The notes below the pieces were generated by a model, which saw only the letters and a program-made list of their open reading frames with translations, ran no database searches and had not been told where the DNA came from. Positions 23,792 through 37,770 of a stretch of DNA of 64,000 nt are shown piece after piece (the stretch's first letter is position 1; every line of letters starts with the position of its first letter). Source of the DNA: Ascochyta rabiei (taxonomy: Eukaryota > Ascomycota > Dothideomycetes > Pleosporales > Didymellaceae); assembly GCF_004011695.2 (NCBI RefSeq), contig NC_082419.1, positions 1,444,413 through 1,508,412 of the forward strand, read 5' to 3'. The position numbers and the translations under genes were made by a program.

Positions 23792-24333
23792 TGTTAAAGT
23801 TGTACTTTAGTTAAAGACTGTAAGCACTAATTCTATTGGTTCTCGGGGAGGAGTACTGGTGGATAGGTTGGGGTTATTAACTAAGCAAAGCTTGTGAAGA
23901 TAGGGTGCACTGAATAGTACAGAGTAGACTGTCTAGTTTAAGCGCAGGTTAAGACTCTAAAGACAAACTTAATTAATAAGGTTAAACACAAACTATAAGG
24001 GTTATATTCCTACTAGCTATATACTAAGGAGATACAATACTTATTAAAAAGTAACTAGAGTTAGTCTAATAAAATTTATAAGGGTGCTTATAGACAAGCA
24101 TATTATACTATGCTTATTAACAAGCAGTTATGTGTGTTATGCTTGTTAACAAGCAGTTATATGTGTTATGCTTGTTAACAAGCAGTTATATGTGTTATGC
24201 TTGTTAATAAGCAGTTACGTAACAACCCTTTCTATCCTGTCCTTCTCTACTGTTTGTTCCTTTAGGGCAGGGTTAGGGGTCTTAGTTAGCTAGTACTTAT
24301 GTTTGTGCTGTGCCCTAGCACAGGATTATAACA
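23792..24333 (-). repeat. Gypsy 3' LTR (left copy, 542 bp)
   Basis: Begins TGTTAAAG and ends TATAACA. It is longer than the right LTR by 58 bases because a 29-bp unit (with GCTTGTTAACAAGC) occurs about four times at 24109-24222 instead of twice. Confidence 0.9.
24109..24222. repeat. 29-bp tandem repeat inside the LTR
   Basis: Copies start at 24109, 24138, 24167 and 24196 (last incomplete). Each carries the palindrome GCTTGTTAACAAGC or a one-base variant. Confidence 0.85.
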
Positions 24334-24352
24334 CCATCCCTCCTTCCTCTTT
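24334..24352 (-). other. polypurine tract of the Gypsy element
   Basis: On the minus strand AAAGAGGAAGGAGGGATGG directly precedes the 3' LTR. It fixes the orientation of the element as minus. Confidence 0.85.
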
Positions 24353-27300
24353 AGTTTGTCCTTAAACTACGTAATTGTCTACTAGAGTTTTATATAATCT
24401 GCAATCTCTACATCTAGTAACTTGTAAGTTAAGATTTTCTTATACGTCTGCAACATCTATCTTATATTAGAAATCTGTTAAGCTAATACACCTATTAAAG
24501 TCCCTTATAATTATTATTTCTTTAGCGGCTATAAGTGCTATATTATACTAGGTAGTCTAAAAGGTCTAAAGTGTGCTAAGTGTATAAAGGCTAGTAAGCT
24601 ATATATAAACATGTCTTAGGTGTTATTAGATAAGACTTATAAGGAGTATAAGAAAAAGGTAGAAGTAGATAAGTTGCTCCTTATAACTGTAATTGCGCAA
24701 TTGTTGCGTAATAAGAAAATCCTAAAACAGGCAAATAAGTGTGTGCAGCAAAAGGCGCTGTATTTAGCAAATAGAATAGTTAAGGCTAGTAAGTTAGACC
24801 TAGCTAAAGAAGTTAATCCTAACTATTCTGCAGAGTCTATTGGCATATGTGTCTTACTAGCTACCTAGGGTGCTTTTAGTTTAATTAAAGAGTCTGTAGC
24901 AAATTATAGTACTTGCGTACTAATTAGTAGTAACTTATAAGGTGCGCAGGTAGTTCCTATATAATTTCTAAGTCTAGGTATCCTAACTATTTAACTAGGT
25001 ACCTTTGTTAATTGCCATTTCCCTTATGTATTACTATTTTTTTTAACTTCCTATTTATCTTTACTATTAGCTTAGTAATAGAAGTTCTTCTAGATAGGAG
25101 TTCTAGAGATCGCTAGTTCTAATAGCAATATGTGGAACACTAGATAGATCTTTGTATCCTTTAGCAGATTAAGTCTATAGTTAACTAGGCTTATCTACTT
25201 TAAAATAAAAAAGGGTCTAACTTTAACGTAGTCTAGTTTTTTTGTTAGTCTTTATATACAAAGGTTTTTTATAAGGAAATAGACTTTATCCCCCTCTTTT
25301 AGCTAAGGTGCTGTTTTTCTTTTCTAGTTAACATATAAGATTGCTTATTCTTAAGCCTTACTAATATTTTCTAGTACTTTCTTATGCACTTCTTTTAGTC
25401 TTACTACTAAGGATATTACTAATCTAGTCTAAATTAGCGTGTCTAGACTTCTAGTAAAGAGATTTAGGTACATCCTGTAATTTAGAAAGAAAAGTAATTC
25501 TCCTATTACTTCTAACAATTTGTTATTATATGCAATTTGTGCTATAGGTAACAGTAAAACCTAGTTATCTTACTGCTAGCTACTGTATATCTGTAGGTAT
25601 GTTTCTATAGTCTAATTTATTCTTTTAGTCTATCTGTCTGTCTACAGATAATAGGCTGTTAAAAGCTTCTTCTTAGTACTAATAGCTGCTAAGAGCGTAG
25701 TCTAATAATTTAACGTAAAGAGTTTGTCTTAATTACTAATAATTAATTCTGGTATGCTATAATGCCTTATATGTTAATCTAGAAATACTTATATAAGCTA
25801 CTCTACAGTATAGCTATATTAAAAAGGTATTATCTTAGCGTACTTAGTAAATCTGTTAACTATAACAAAGATTAAGTTGTAGTTGTATCTAGTTACAGGA
25901 TCTCTTAAGATAGGTAGCTATGTAATAAAGTCTATTATAATGTTTGTCCATAGTGCCGTAGGTGGCTCTATTACCTACATTTCTCTGTATTTTACGTGTT
26001 AACTGTGTTTGTTTTACTAACAGTTAACACAGTTCTTAATGTATTTAGTAACCTTGTCCTTTATATTGCTAAACTTATAGTGTTACTTAATAAGTTCTAT
26101 TATACGTGTAATTCTAGGGTGTCTGTGTAGTAGGTTATTATAGTAATTAGCTATAAATTTGTCCTAAAGTTCCTCTAGTATGTCTAATATAATGCGCTGT
26201 TTGTTTTTAATTTGCATTATATTATTTAGTTGCTGCAATAGTCTAAGTAACCTATTATTGTTAATTCCTAGTACTACAAACTAGTTTATTATCTTTTCTC
26301 TAGTATAGTTGTGTTGTCTGCTAAGTGCGTTAGCTCTACTATTATCTTTGCCTAGCGTATACAATATCTTAAATTTGTATTACCTAAGTATCTTAGACTA
26401 ACGTACTTGTTGTTAATTTAAGACCTTAGTAGTAGTAAAGTATACTAGGTTCTTATAGTTAGTGTAGATAGTAAGTTCTAAGCAGCTTTCTGTGTATAGT
26501 TGCTAATATTCTAGGGCTAATATAATTATAAGTAATTCTTTATTATACATATTATAGCGTTCTTTATGTCCTAAGAACTTATATAAGTAGTAAGTAATAG
26601 AGTGCTATAGTCTATCCTTTTCTTATATAATACATGCGCCTAATATAAGATCTAAGGCGTTAGTCTCTATGCGTATTAGTTTGCTACTACAGAATATAAT
26701 TAATATAGGAGGTGTAATATAGGCTTGCTTAAGTGCCTTGAACATATTATTCTGTTCTTGTCCCTACTTAAATAGTGTATCCTTCTGCGTGAGCTTTATT
26801 AGCAGGATTGCAATCTTAGAGTAGTCCTTAATAAAGCGTTAGTTAAAGTTAACAAATCCTAAAAATTCCTAGATCTGTTTAACTGTTTTTAGCGTCTGCT
26901 AAGTCTTAACAACTTCCACTTTTGTTAGACTAATCTTAACTCTGTGTTGTCCTACAATATACCCTAGGAATTTAACTTCCTCCTTATACTATTCGCACTT
27001 CTTAAGTTTAAGTTATAGGTCTACCTGCCTTAGGCATTCTAGCACTTCTATAACATGTTGTTTGTGCTCTTCTAATATCTTTAAGTACACTAGGATATTG
27101 TCTAGGTATACTACTACAGTTCTGTTAAGGTGTGCTCTTAGGATGTTGTAAATTAACTTCTAGCACGTTGCTAGTGCGTTTATTAGACTAAATAGCATAA
27201 CTAGGTACTTATAGAGTCTATATTGCGTCCTAAATACTGTTTTCTATTCTTCTTCTTCCTTTATACGTATAAGGTTGTACACGCCTTATAGGTCTAACGC

Positions 27301-30143
27301 TGTAAAGTACTAAGCTCCTGCTAGCTAGTCCTGCAACTCTGTAATGTTTAGGAGCAGGTAGTAGTTTTTAATAGTAATTTTATTAAGCTTCCTAAAGTTA
27401 ATGTAAGGTTGTAGCTTGCTATCCTTCTTAGAAACAAATATAGTTAGGTACCCTGCAGGTAATTCTAATCTTCTAATAAATCCCTTTTAAAGGTTCTCCT
27501 TAATATACTTACAAAGTACTTTAAGTTTCTTTTCTAAAAAATAGCCTAAAAGTTAGTGTCTTTCCTTCCTAGAGCTTAATCTTGTAATCCTATGGTTTAT
27601 GCTTAGGCAGGGCTTTTACTATAAGCTCTTCTCTAAATATCTCTATATACTGTCTGTACACGTTAGGGATAGAAGAAGGTACACTCTTCTCCTCCTTAAC
27701 TCTTACTTTGTAATCTGTAGGGCGTTTAGTATCTACAGAGTTAACTACTCTATCTTAGCGCGTCTTATATGTTAAAGAGATATTATTAATCTCCTTCTTA
27801 TCTACTAGCTGCTGCGTGCGCTGCGTAGGCGTAGATATATTAGTGCTGCATTTATATCCTTCTAATAAAAGTCTTTCTTATGCCTAGTCTATCTTTAGGT
27901 TATACTTTTATAACTAGGGAAGTTCTAATGTAATGTTGTGTGTGGCCTTTATAAAGACGTCTAGGTTTATTTCCTTATAGTGCCCCTATATCTATAGGGG
28001 TGCTGCTATCACTTTAAACATAATTAGCAGTTTGTTTAGCATTAATTCTTTATTAGCTACTTAAAGTAAGTAAGGGTTCTCCTTATAATATAATCTAAGT
28101 CTAGCTTACTATATTACTATTCTAGATATATAACTTGCTTATACTCCTAAGTCTAAGAGTGCTGTTAAGGCTACCCTATTTAGTTTAATAGGTAGCTTAA
28201 TAAGGTGATTGTTCCTAATGCTATTAATAGATTGATCCCTAGGGCTTGTAGGCGCTGGCCTAAAAAAGTCCCCTCTTTACTAAACCCTTTAAACTCCTTA
28301 GTACTGCAATGCTTCTTACAATCTGCGTTAAGGCAGTTCTACTAGTATGTGTTGTAGTAACTTCTATTAACTACTAGCTACATTTATATTATAGCCTGTA
28401 GGTTATCTGTTCTAGAAAAGTATGCTTTCTAGTGTTTGTTAATAAGATAAAGTTTACACAGGTTATTGTAACACTAGTACTATTAACTACAACAGAGGCT
28501 TTGTTGTGCTAGGAACTATCCTACACTAAGCTTCTTGTTATAGTAGGTTATATGTTTGTCCTTAGAGTATACTGTCTACGTAAGGTTTCTATATTTTAGG
28601 TTTTAGTAGTCTAGGATATACTGTAGTTGTAGGCTAATTATTAGTAGTACTTCTTTCTACTTCTGTATACGTTCTAGGCTAAGCTGTTTTTCTTACTTAC
28701 ACTAAAGCTAGTCTTTAGCTTCTTCTAGGTTATTAGTAAACTGTTTATTATTATTAATTTCTTTTCTAAACTAGTAAACAAGCTGTTAGAGTTCTAGTAT
28801 TATTCCTGCAATTTTAGGTACTCCTATAGGACTAACAAGTTCTTAATATATTTAGTAATAGGCTTCTTTATTGTTAGGCTTCTAGCGTTGTTAAGCTATG
28901 CATTCTTATTTGCGTGTTAGTAGGGCGCTAATTTAGTTAAACTCTTGCCTTAAGGTTTCTAGTAGGTTGTCTATCTTTTACTGGTTATTTTTGGAGTAGC
29001 ACTCTGTTTCTTTGCCTGTCTAGGCGTTCTAGTAGGGTGTTGCTACACAAATTAGAGGTACAATACAGTTATTACTGTCCTCTAGACCACACTCTAGGTC
29101 TTCTAGTAGTTGTCCTATGCTATTAATAAGAATCTCCTATTTACTAGCATCTGTATTATTATAATTACAGGTAAGTATATTTAACTAGCAGTAAACCTTG
29201 TTTATCTAGCAGTCCCTAGCAGAGTAGCCTAGTTTGCTACAGTTGTAGCAGTCCCTGCTGCCTCTGTGTTAGTTACCCCCCTTAGGCTTCTTATTCTATT
29301 ACTTTAGTGGTCCCTTATTAAGGTTTAAGAGGTCTATTGCTTTAGGTCTGTAGTATCTACTCTAAGTGTTACTGTAGATACAACAACTGGTATTTAGCTA
29401 ATTACAGCCTCCTTACTATTATTAATTTAAGTTGTTGCGCTACTAGTTCCTTAGTAGCAGCCTGTTAGTAGCAATAACAGTAGTACAGGCTCTAGGGTTA
29501 TCTTAAAGTTCTAACTAAAGTTTATAGAGTTGTACGTTAATGTTAATAGTAGTATTAATAAGCTTATTAAGGGTTTCTGTGCTTGCGCAAGTGCGCATAA
29601 GTTCTTCCTTAACCTTAGGCTTTAATCCTTATTAAAATATAGTAATTAGGGCAGTGTTGTCCTAGTTAGTGTTAGCAGTAAGCTGCTAAAACTCTGCAGC
29701 ATAGTTAGCAGCTAACTTGTCCTGTCTAATCTTCTAAATGTTGCGTTAAGCAATATGTAGTTTATTAGAGACTCTAAAGATTAGCTTAATCTTTTCTTTA
29801 AATAGGTTAAAGTCTTTTATCTATTTATCTACGTTGTCTAGGGCCTTGCTAGCTTAGTACTGCTGCATAAAGGGCTTAATTTAGGTAAACACTTTGCTAC
29901 GCATATAGCTAGCTGCAAGGACTACTTATTTAGCCTTAGGAACCTTCTTACCTTAGAAGGTAAAGAAGAGGTCCTATTGTATAAGCTAGTTATTAAGCTT
30001 ACTACAATCCCTGTAGTAAAGGTCAGGCTTATTAACATTTATAGTGCTAGTAGTAACAGTTATATCTATGTTAATGTTACTAGACATAGAGTTGCTTAGG
30101 GTAGCACAGGATCTAATAGTACTTATCTTAGGGGTGTTTAAAA

Positions 30144-30627
30144 TATTAAAGTTGTACTTTAGTTAAAGACTGTAAGCACTAATTCCATTAGTTATTAGGG
30201 ATAAGTACTGGTGGATTGGTTAGGGTTATTAACTAAGCAAAGCTTGTAAAGATAGGGTGCACTAAATAGTACAGAGTAGACTATCTAGCTTAAGCGCAGG
30301 TTAAGATTCTAAAGACAAACTTAATTAATAAGGTTAAACATAAACTATAAGGGTTGTGTTCCTACTAGCTATATACTAAAGAGATACAATACTTATTAAT
30401 AAGTAACTAGAGTTAGTCTAATAAAATGTATAAGGGTGCTTATAGATAAGCATATTGTACTATGCTTATTAATAAGCAGTTACGTATGTTATGCTTGTTA
30501 ACAAGCATTTACGTAACAACCCTTTCTGTCCTGTCCTTCTCTATTGTTCGTTCCTTTAGGGCGGAGTGAGGAGTTTTGGTTGCCTAGTACTTATGTTTGT
30601 GCCGTGCCCTAGCACAGGATTGTAACA
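30144..30627 (-). repeat. Gypsy 5' LTR (right copy, 484 bp)
   Basis: Aligns along its length with the left LTR; starts TATTAAAG (one G-to-A change from TGTTAAAG) and ends TGTAACA. No matching 5-bp target duplication is visible around the element. Confidence 0.88.
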
Positions 30628-30773
30628 CCTAGATATACTTGCCTATATTAGCCTTTTCCTCTGCATGCTGCTTATAACAGCTATTTAAAGTACCTTACCT
30701 GTGCTATTAACCCCTAAGAACTTACACTATACTGCGCTAAGTAGCTAGAATATATTAACTAAGTATACACTAA

Positions 30774-30935
30774 TGTTAGATAACCAACCTTGCTAAACCA
30801 AGTTAGAGGGTTAGGATTAACCTTGATTAACTTAGGGGCTAGCGGTACACACACATTAAATTAGCCATTAAGATAGATAATTATTAATTAATTACCTTTA
30901 TTATTATCTTTGCACATTAAGCATATTATTTAACA
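30774..30935 (+). repeat. Copia 5' LTR
   Basis: TGTTAGATAA...TAACA, 162 bp. The bases that follow, ATTAAGAGTCTTAC, are the likely primer-binding site; the same 14 bases follow the LTR at 37771-37938. Confidence 0.88.
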
Positions 30936-33900
30936 ATTAAGAGTCTTACTAACTCTACTAAAAATACCCTTTTAATATATTGCTATTAATAATAAATAAT
31001 TTAATAATAATTCTTATAGATTACACAACCTATATGCCTTAGTTATATTAACTACAGACCTACTGCGCCTCTCTAGACGTATAGAAGAAGATAGACCTAA
31101 ATCAGACTATCCCTCTAAGAACTAAACTACAAGTACCTAACGCCCTAGACATTACTAAGTATAAGAGGAGGCTAGCCCTTAGTAATAATAAACAAGGAAA
31201 CCCTTAGCTTCTAGAAATTCTATCTAAACTATTAGCTAACAGCCTAAAGGCATAGAAGGAAGATAATAACTATTAGAAAAGCTGCCTTAAATCTTATAAG
31301 ATAACGGATAGAGACTACTATAAGGAATAAGCTAACCTAGACAAGGTAGTAATATTTATCTAAAGCTTAGTATTACCTTACCTTATAAAGAACTGCTGCT
31401 AACTAAGTAAATTAATTTAAATATAGCTTATTAGCCTTTAACATACTGTTAGTATTAATACTAAAGAAGAACAATTACGCGCACGCTACTAATACCTAGC
31501 AGCCCTTAAACTAATAAGACAACCTAGGAGCTAGGATACCTAGCTCCTTAACTATAATTATACTACAACTAACACTAAAGTTAAGAGTGTTACTAAAATA
31601 CATAATATACAAGACACTGTCTAAGACATCTTAGATTTATTAATAAAAATAGCGCTAACCTAGGTAACAATATTCTAGGACTATAGTAGATAAGAATAAA
31701 ATATAACTTATAAAGAAATAATAAAACGCTTCTAAGAGTATATAAGTAAGTACTACTCTAAGAGGAGATAGTAAAGGGGCTCCTTTACTACAGAGAACAA
31801 CCTAACTCTTACTACTAGTAGTAAATCTACCCTAGACACTAACAGGGACGCCTCTTATATTATTAAAGACGTATTATTTACTCCTACTACATAGGGGAAT
31901 TAGGGAAGACCTTATTAAAAACAGAATATTAGTTAAATAACTATATCTAAGCAGTCCCTAAGAGGGGATACAGCAGCAGCTAGAAGAGCAAAATACCCTA
32001 CTTGTAGACAACGCTATAGACTAGAAGATTGCTACTACGTCTATAAAGATAAAGTACTAGAATAGTTTACCCTATATAATAGAATTACTAAGATAGTACA
32101 ATCTAGAATAAAACAAAATGCTAACCTTAAAGATTAGGTTAGATCTGCAAAACAAGCTTGTACTAAGACACTAGCTATTAAGACATCCTAAATACTAGAG
32201 GCACCTCTAGGACAACTACAGGGACAGAAGATATTAATAATTAATATAAGTCTAGTTAAAGAAACATACAATATAGAGCTACTAAGCTACCCTCTTAGGA
32301 ACTTCTTCATTCTTAACTTAGGATTAATAATCTATATTATAAACAACAAGGACTAGATATAAGACCTTACTCTACCTGTATTAAATAACTACCTGTAGAT
32401 AGGAGACTTCTAGGTATAGATATAGGGATATAGCACTGTCCATCTCTATCTATTAAACATAAGCTAACTAACTACTCTTAAACTACATAATGTAGCATAG
32501 TGCCTAGACATACTTTGCAACCTTGTCTTATTCTAACAACTATATTAATAGGGCATCTAGTAGGACATAAAAGGAGATCTAACTTAGCTTAGACAAGTAA
32601 ACAATAGAGCTATTATATCCTTAGATAAACAACATAGATAATAGGTACTTAGGGAACAGGCATAGACAGTATTTGTAATACAATTAATATAAAGCTAAAT
32701 ACCTAAGACTGCTACTGCTCTGCTATAGCACAAGCGAATAGGTCACCCTTAAGCTGCTACTATTAAACACTTTATCTAACAATCTTAGGTGGTAAGAGTT
32801 AGGGGTATTACTACAGTCTAATGTGATGCTTGCAGACAAGCTAAGACTAAGAGGCAAATTAGTTAAACACCGCAAATAAGTAATAAAGAACTAGGAGAAC
32901 GTATAGTAATTAACTTCCACTTATATAAAGAAGGAAGCTTTACTAAGGAAAAAAGCTAATTACTTGCTATTAATAGGCGATCTAGCTCCCTTTAGGACTT
33001 CTACTTTAAAGATAATAAACTAGGAAAAATAATTATCTACTTCCTAGACACTTTTACACAATTCCTGTTAAAATAAAATAAGATCTTAGTTAAGGTAATT
33101 AAGTGCAATAGTAAAATTACTATAATAAAACTAGAAGTATTACAATAGTGCGCTACATAATTAATTAGGCTTAAGCCTTCTGCACTAGACACTAATGCAC
33201 AGAACAGAGGTGCTGAACGCTTAGGGGGTGTAATAAAAGATAAAGCACACACTATAAGATTAGACGTAAACCTACTATAGGAAATATAGCTAGAGATTAT
33301 AAGGTTAGCAGTATACCTACACAACTAAACACTAAGGGTATTAAATAACTAGAAAACACTATATAATGTATTCTTTACCTATACAGCTTAACTAGCTAGC
33401 TTAAACATATAAAGTAGGAAACTAAACTAGGTATATTTAAAAGTATATAGATGTAAAGCCTTTACTCTTATAAGTAACACCCTTTAAGGAAAGATACAAC
33501 TCTAGTAACTAGACTTAAGAGCATAGGTAGGATACCTAGTAGGATACTAATCCTTAAATATATATTAGATATAGTTTCTAACTTTAGTAAAGGTTATTAG
33601 TATAAGAGATGTAATCTTTAATAGGGATACTGTCTTTAGTAGCTAGACTTAGGACCTAATAGACAACCTTATGCACAGCACTCTTAAAGAGATAGTAACA
33701 TAGACAAGAAGCGTAGAGCTTCTGCCTCTAACCTAAAATAAGGCTAAAATCTAGTTATTCTATAAGGACAACACTATTACACACTTAAATACTATAGAAG
33801 ATTAACTAGGATATAATAATAGGCAGAAAGCTAGATATATATATCTAACTCCCCCTCTAACTCTGCCACTAGTCGCACTACTAATAAACACGTTGTTGTT

Positions 33901-35806
33901 ATCCTAGTTAGCAAGAGGTAACAGCTAATTAGGAGTTGGCAGGTAACACTAGTTAACTCCTAATTAGTTAGAATTAACGCTAGTGCTATCTTAAGGAACT
34001 TTACAAACTATCCTGTAGAAAGCTGCATTTATATCTAGCATATAGGGCAGATAAATAGGCACATACTAGGGTAACAATAATAATAAGGCTAGGCTAAAAC
34101 AAATACTAATAAACGGCCTTAAGCCTTAATAAAGCGAATTCCTACTAGAGCTAACAGCTTAATTAAACCTAGAGGACCACCCGCTTTACAAACAGTTCAA
34201 AGAAGCTAAATAAGAACACCTTAGCAGCTATAAAAATATAAAGTTATAGTCTAAAGTACCCCTAATAAAGACTAAGGTAGTAGGATACTAGATACTTAAT
34301 TATATGTAGTTATACACGTATAAGCTTAATAAGAACCACTACCTACTTAAATATAAGGCGCAGTTAGTAGTCTAAGGTAACTAGCAATAAAGCATTACTT
34401 CTAAAGATACCTACGTAGTAATACTAGCTAGCAGGTCCTTTAGAATACTTATAGCAATTTTAGTAACACATAACCTTAGAACTTAAATAGTTTAATGTTA
34501 TAAATGCTTTTATTTATATATTAATTAACAGAAAAGTCTATATAAGGATACTACGTAGGTATTAGAAACTAGGTATAGTCCTACAGCTACATAAGGCACT
34601 ATATAGACTAAGAATCTCTCTACTCCTCTAGTAGAAGGAATTTACATCTACTCTAACAAGCTATAGATTTACAGTTGTTCCCTATAAACCCTGTTACTAA
34701 CTTAAGAATAGAGTTACTATCTTCTTCTATGTAGACAATATTATTATAGCTTATTACCTAACTAGAAAATATAGGGCAGATAAGGCCCTTAGCTATATTA
34801 CTAATAGATACTCTGTTACAGAAGGAAACAATCTGGAATAGTTCCTAGGAGTAGAGATAACCTAAGATTAAGACAACCTAAGGATCCTCCTCTCACAGGC
34901 GTTATACATTAACAAAATTGGCTCTCTAGCAGACAAGACAGACATACGACATAACACACCAATATTAAGTATTAAGCTTCTACTAAATAAAGGGGAAGCT
35001 GCAGCATTAGAAATTAACAAATACTAGAGAAAGATTAGATCTCTCCTCTTTGCTGCGGTCACTACTAGGCCTAACATTACCTTTGCCATATCTACGCTAG
35101 CACAGTTTCTAACTAACCCTAGACAGCAGCATTATAACGCAGTAGATTAAGTACTATTGTACCTACAAGGAACGCAAGACCTGTCTCTTACCTTTAGAGG
35201 CAGCATGCACCTAGTAGTTACTAGTAATATATTATTTGCTAATATTACTCTTAACATAAAGAGCTTCTAAGGATATACTATTAAACTATACAGAGGACTT
35301 ATTACCTAGAGAGCTAATAAATAAGACATAGTTACTACATTAACAACTAAAGCAGAGCTACTTGCCCTAGCACAGGTAGCTAAGGAAGCTATCTTTATCT
35401 TTTAACTATTATTAGAACTTAGCATAAACCTCTTATAATTAACAATTACTATTTAATAAAACAATACCTAGACTATCTAATTAATTAGTAAGGAAATCTC
35501 TAAACTATAAACTAAACTATAATATATAGACATTTATAACTATAAGCTATAATAAGAGGTAAATAAAGGCACTATAACAGTAACCTATGTCCTATCTACT
35601 AAGATGTTAGCTAACAGACTGACAAAGGCTCTGCCTATAAGCAAGTAGTTAACCTTTCTAAGGCAGCTAGGACTAGAGAAACATACTAAACAAAGAAAGC
35701 CAGTTAACACCTAAAGAGAATTACTTAACTAAAAGCTTGCTAACCTAGAGGTATAGTAAGAGCTAATTATGTCTAGCGTTAATAGGGCCTTAAAGCTAAG
35801 GGGGTG

Positions 35807-35968
35807 TGTTAGATAACTAACCTTGCTAAACCAAGTTAGGGGGTTAGGGTTAACCTTAGTTAACTTAGGGGCTAGCGGCACACACACATAAAATTAGCCA
35901 TTAAGACAGATAATTATTAATTAATCACCTTTATTATCATCTTTGCATATTAAGCATATTATCTAACA
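35807..35968 (+). repeat. Copia 3' LTR
   Basis: Same length as the 5' LTR and about 90% alike by eye, with differences of the C/T and G/A kind. Confidence 0.88.
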
Positions 35969-35989
35969 CTAGTATTCTTTATTTTGTCT

Positions 35990-37240
35990 TATAATACCTT
36001 TATATGTATTAGCGTTAGTCTATATAACCTATAGGGGGGCTATAGGGCATTACTCTTATCTTTACTTTCTACACTATTGTTGCTATCTTTACTGTCCTCC
36101 TTACTACCTACTGTCTCTTTACTGTTACAGTTAAATTATCCTTCTCTTACACAGATAATCTGCTGCTCTTTATTACCTAGCACCTGTAGATAGAAGTAGA
36201 TAAACTTTACTATATAGCTTACGTACTAAGCCTAACTCTCTAGGTTCTACAGTTGCGCTAGCGGCTAGGTATTAACCTTGCCTAGTTTTGTACTATATAA
36301 TTAGCGCCTTAGCTTATACAGAAGCGTAGCTAGTCCAGTAATACTTCTCTTAACTAGTTGCTCTGTTAGCTTAGTAGTAAGCTTTATCTAGTCTTTACTG
36401 CAATTAGGTTAACAGGCTTAGTAGATAAGATGCTTAAGATTGTAGCTCTTAAAGAACTCTAATTATCCTATGCGCTTAATCTAGCCTATCTTATTAGTCT
36501 TTGCTACTGCTTCTAGTATCTGCAGCTCTTATTAAATTTGTTTTGTATTAAGCTGTACGCGGCTAGCTCTTCTTATATAGTAACTGTAACGCTAGCATTT
36601 TTAGGATTACTAGCATTGTCTATTTTAATAATAAAGTAATTCTGCATCCCTGCTGTACAGAAAAAACTCTAAACTTTAACAGTCTTATAGAGTAAATTTG
36701 TTTCTTCTGTCTAAGCTTACAAGTAATCTTTTCAACAGTGCTAGCAGAATGTACCCTTATTAATACTAATATAGTTATATGTCCTACACTATAGCACATC
36801 TACTAGCGCCCTAAGTTCTTTAATTAGCATTACTAGCTTATTTAGAAGTTTAATATTATTAGGTTTAGTTGACTTGTAGTCACTAAAGCGCCTAACAATT
36901 TCTCTTTAAGTTACAGTAGACACAGTGTGGTACTGTAAGAGATGCCTATTAAGACTAACAATGCCTATTTAGTAACCCTTACATACTAGCACGCTATAGG
37001 CCTCTAAGAAATAAAAAATAGCATTATAATTCTTAAGCAAAACCTAAGCGCTGATTTTGTAACTGTGTTAGCTGTGTTTTTTGTTATTATTGTTGTTGCT
37101 GCGCTGTTGCAGAGCTATTGTGTAGTTTTGCTAGGCCTAATCTATAGCAAACCCTAACCTAGTACCTAATCCCAGCACGCCTATAATAATAGGCTGTAGC
37201 CAACTAAAACTCTGCAGAAAGACATGTAAATTTGCATAAC
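35990..37240 (-). pseudogene. RIP-destroyed OrsD/DUF3505-type zinc-finger gene
   Basis: The minus strand reads, through stops, LEAYSVLVCKGYY, then SLNRHLLQYH, REIVRRF, CRTYNYISIN and VKV*SFF. This matches the pattern of the OrsD (DUF3505) domain: a first C..H finger, an IV..F spacer, a second C..C...H finger and a W/VQ-FF motif. The same domain begins the telomere-linked helicase at 53.9 kb. Reading frame holds over about 300 codons. It lies between two Copia elements. The right-hand flank of the second Copia (42756-42822) continues this DNA. No function can be assigned. Confidence 0.55.
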
Positions 37241-37324
37241 ACCTATGTTAATGTTTTAGTAAGTGTAGGTGTTGTTGTTCTACGCGATTTAGGCCTAAGA
37301 TTATAGGTTGTAAACCCTAACTCT

Positions 37325-37492
37325 TGTTAGATTAGATGGTAATAGTAATGAGTTAATGATGATGTATTAATGTTCTGTTGTTGTTCTATGTAAGTGTGAT
37401 TTTCGTCTTATCTAGGTTCTAGTAGGGGCCCCTGCACAGTTTCTTAGCAGGTATATCGCCTAACCCATTTCTCTAATACCTTTTATTTAACA
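37325..37492 (-). repeat. Copia-2 LTR A
   Basis: 168 bp, TGTTAGATTAG...TTTAACA on the plus strand. Oriented minus with respect to the Pol 3' end beside it. Confidence 0.88.
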
Positions 37493-37770
37493 CACTCTAT
37501 TAGCTTAGATTCCTATTACAAGCGGCGTAAACTAGTTAATTAACTCTTTAATGTAAGGTCCTCTAGTTGCTCTTGCATCTTCTTAAGCAGGATATCCCTT
37601 AATGTACTTTTCTGGCCCTTAACAAGTCCTAACTAATTAAGAAAGCCAGCCTATTTGCTAATTGGCAACAACTTTGTAACTCTATCTGCGAATATGTTGT
37701 TAGATAGGATTTATTCTACTTTAATTATTTTGTAGTCAACTTGTTATTATAACTAGTAGTTGTGTATATT

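Larger units (their letters stand above)
23792..30627 (-). mobile_element. Ty3/Gypsy LTR retrotransposon, full length, RIP-destroyed
   Basis: Two LTRs enclose 5.8 kb. On the minus strand Gag starts at ATG 30087 (MSSNINIDITV), followed by a zinc knuckle near 29250-29210 (CYNCSKLGYSARDC, with Y where the family has H), reverse transcriptase with YLDNILVY near 27100 (D to N), RNase H with YTNYKNL near 26450, and the integrase zinc-binding region near 26100-25990 (LLHRHPRITR, then CVNC). That Pol order, RT-RNaseH-IN, is diagnostic of Gypsy. A polypurine tract borders the left LTR. Amino-acid changes at catalytic sites and dozens of stops all fit G:C to A:T mutation. It cannot be active. Confidence 0.92.
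30774..35968 (+). mobile_element. Ty1/Copia LTR retrotransposon, full length, RIP-destroyed
   Basis: Two 162-bp LTRs enclose 4.9 kb. Reading through stops on the plus strand gives an integrase end near 33180-33310 (NAQNRGAERLGGVIKDKAH, AVYLHN), then reverse transcriptase (YKAQLVV near 34360; FYVDNIIIA near 34735 with D to N), then RNase H (TTLTTKAELLALAQVAKEA near 35340). Integrase before RT is the Copia order. A G-rich tract (GCTAAGGGGG) precedes the 3' LTR. Stops are nearly all TAA/TAG at former Q/W codons. Confidence 0.9.

Noticed and set aside
23787..30632. Target duplication around the Gypsy element
   Set aside because: The 5 bases on each side (GGTAG and CCTAG) do not match even allowing for RIP changes.
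33037..33324. 95-codon minus-strand hydrophobic frame in the first Copia element
   Set aside because: Antisense to the integrase region; RIP on the plus strand makes such frames by chance.
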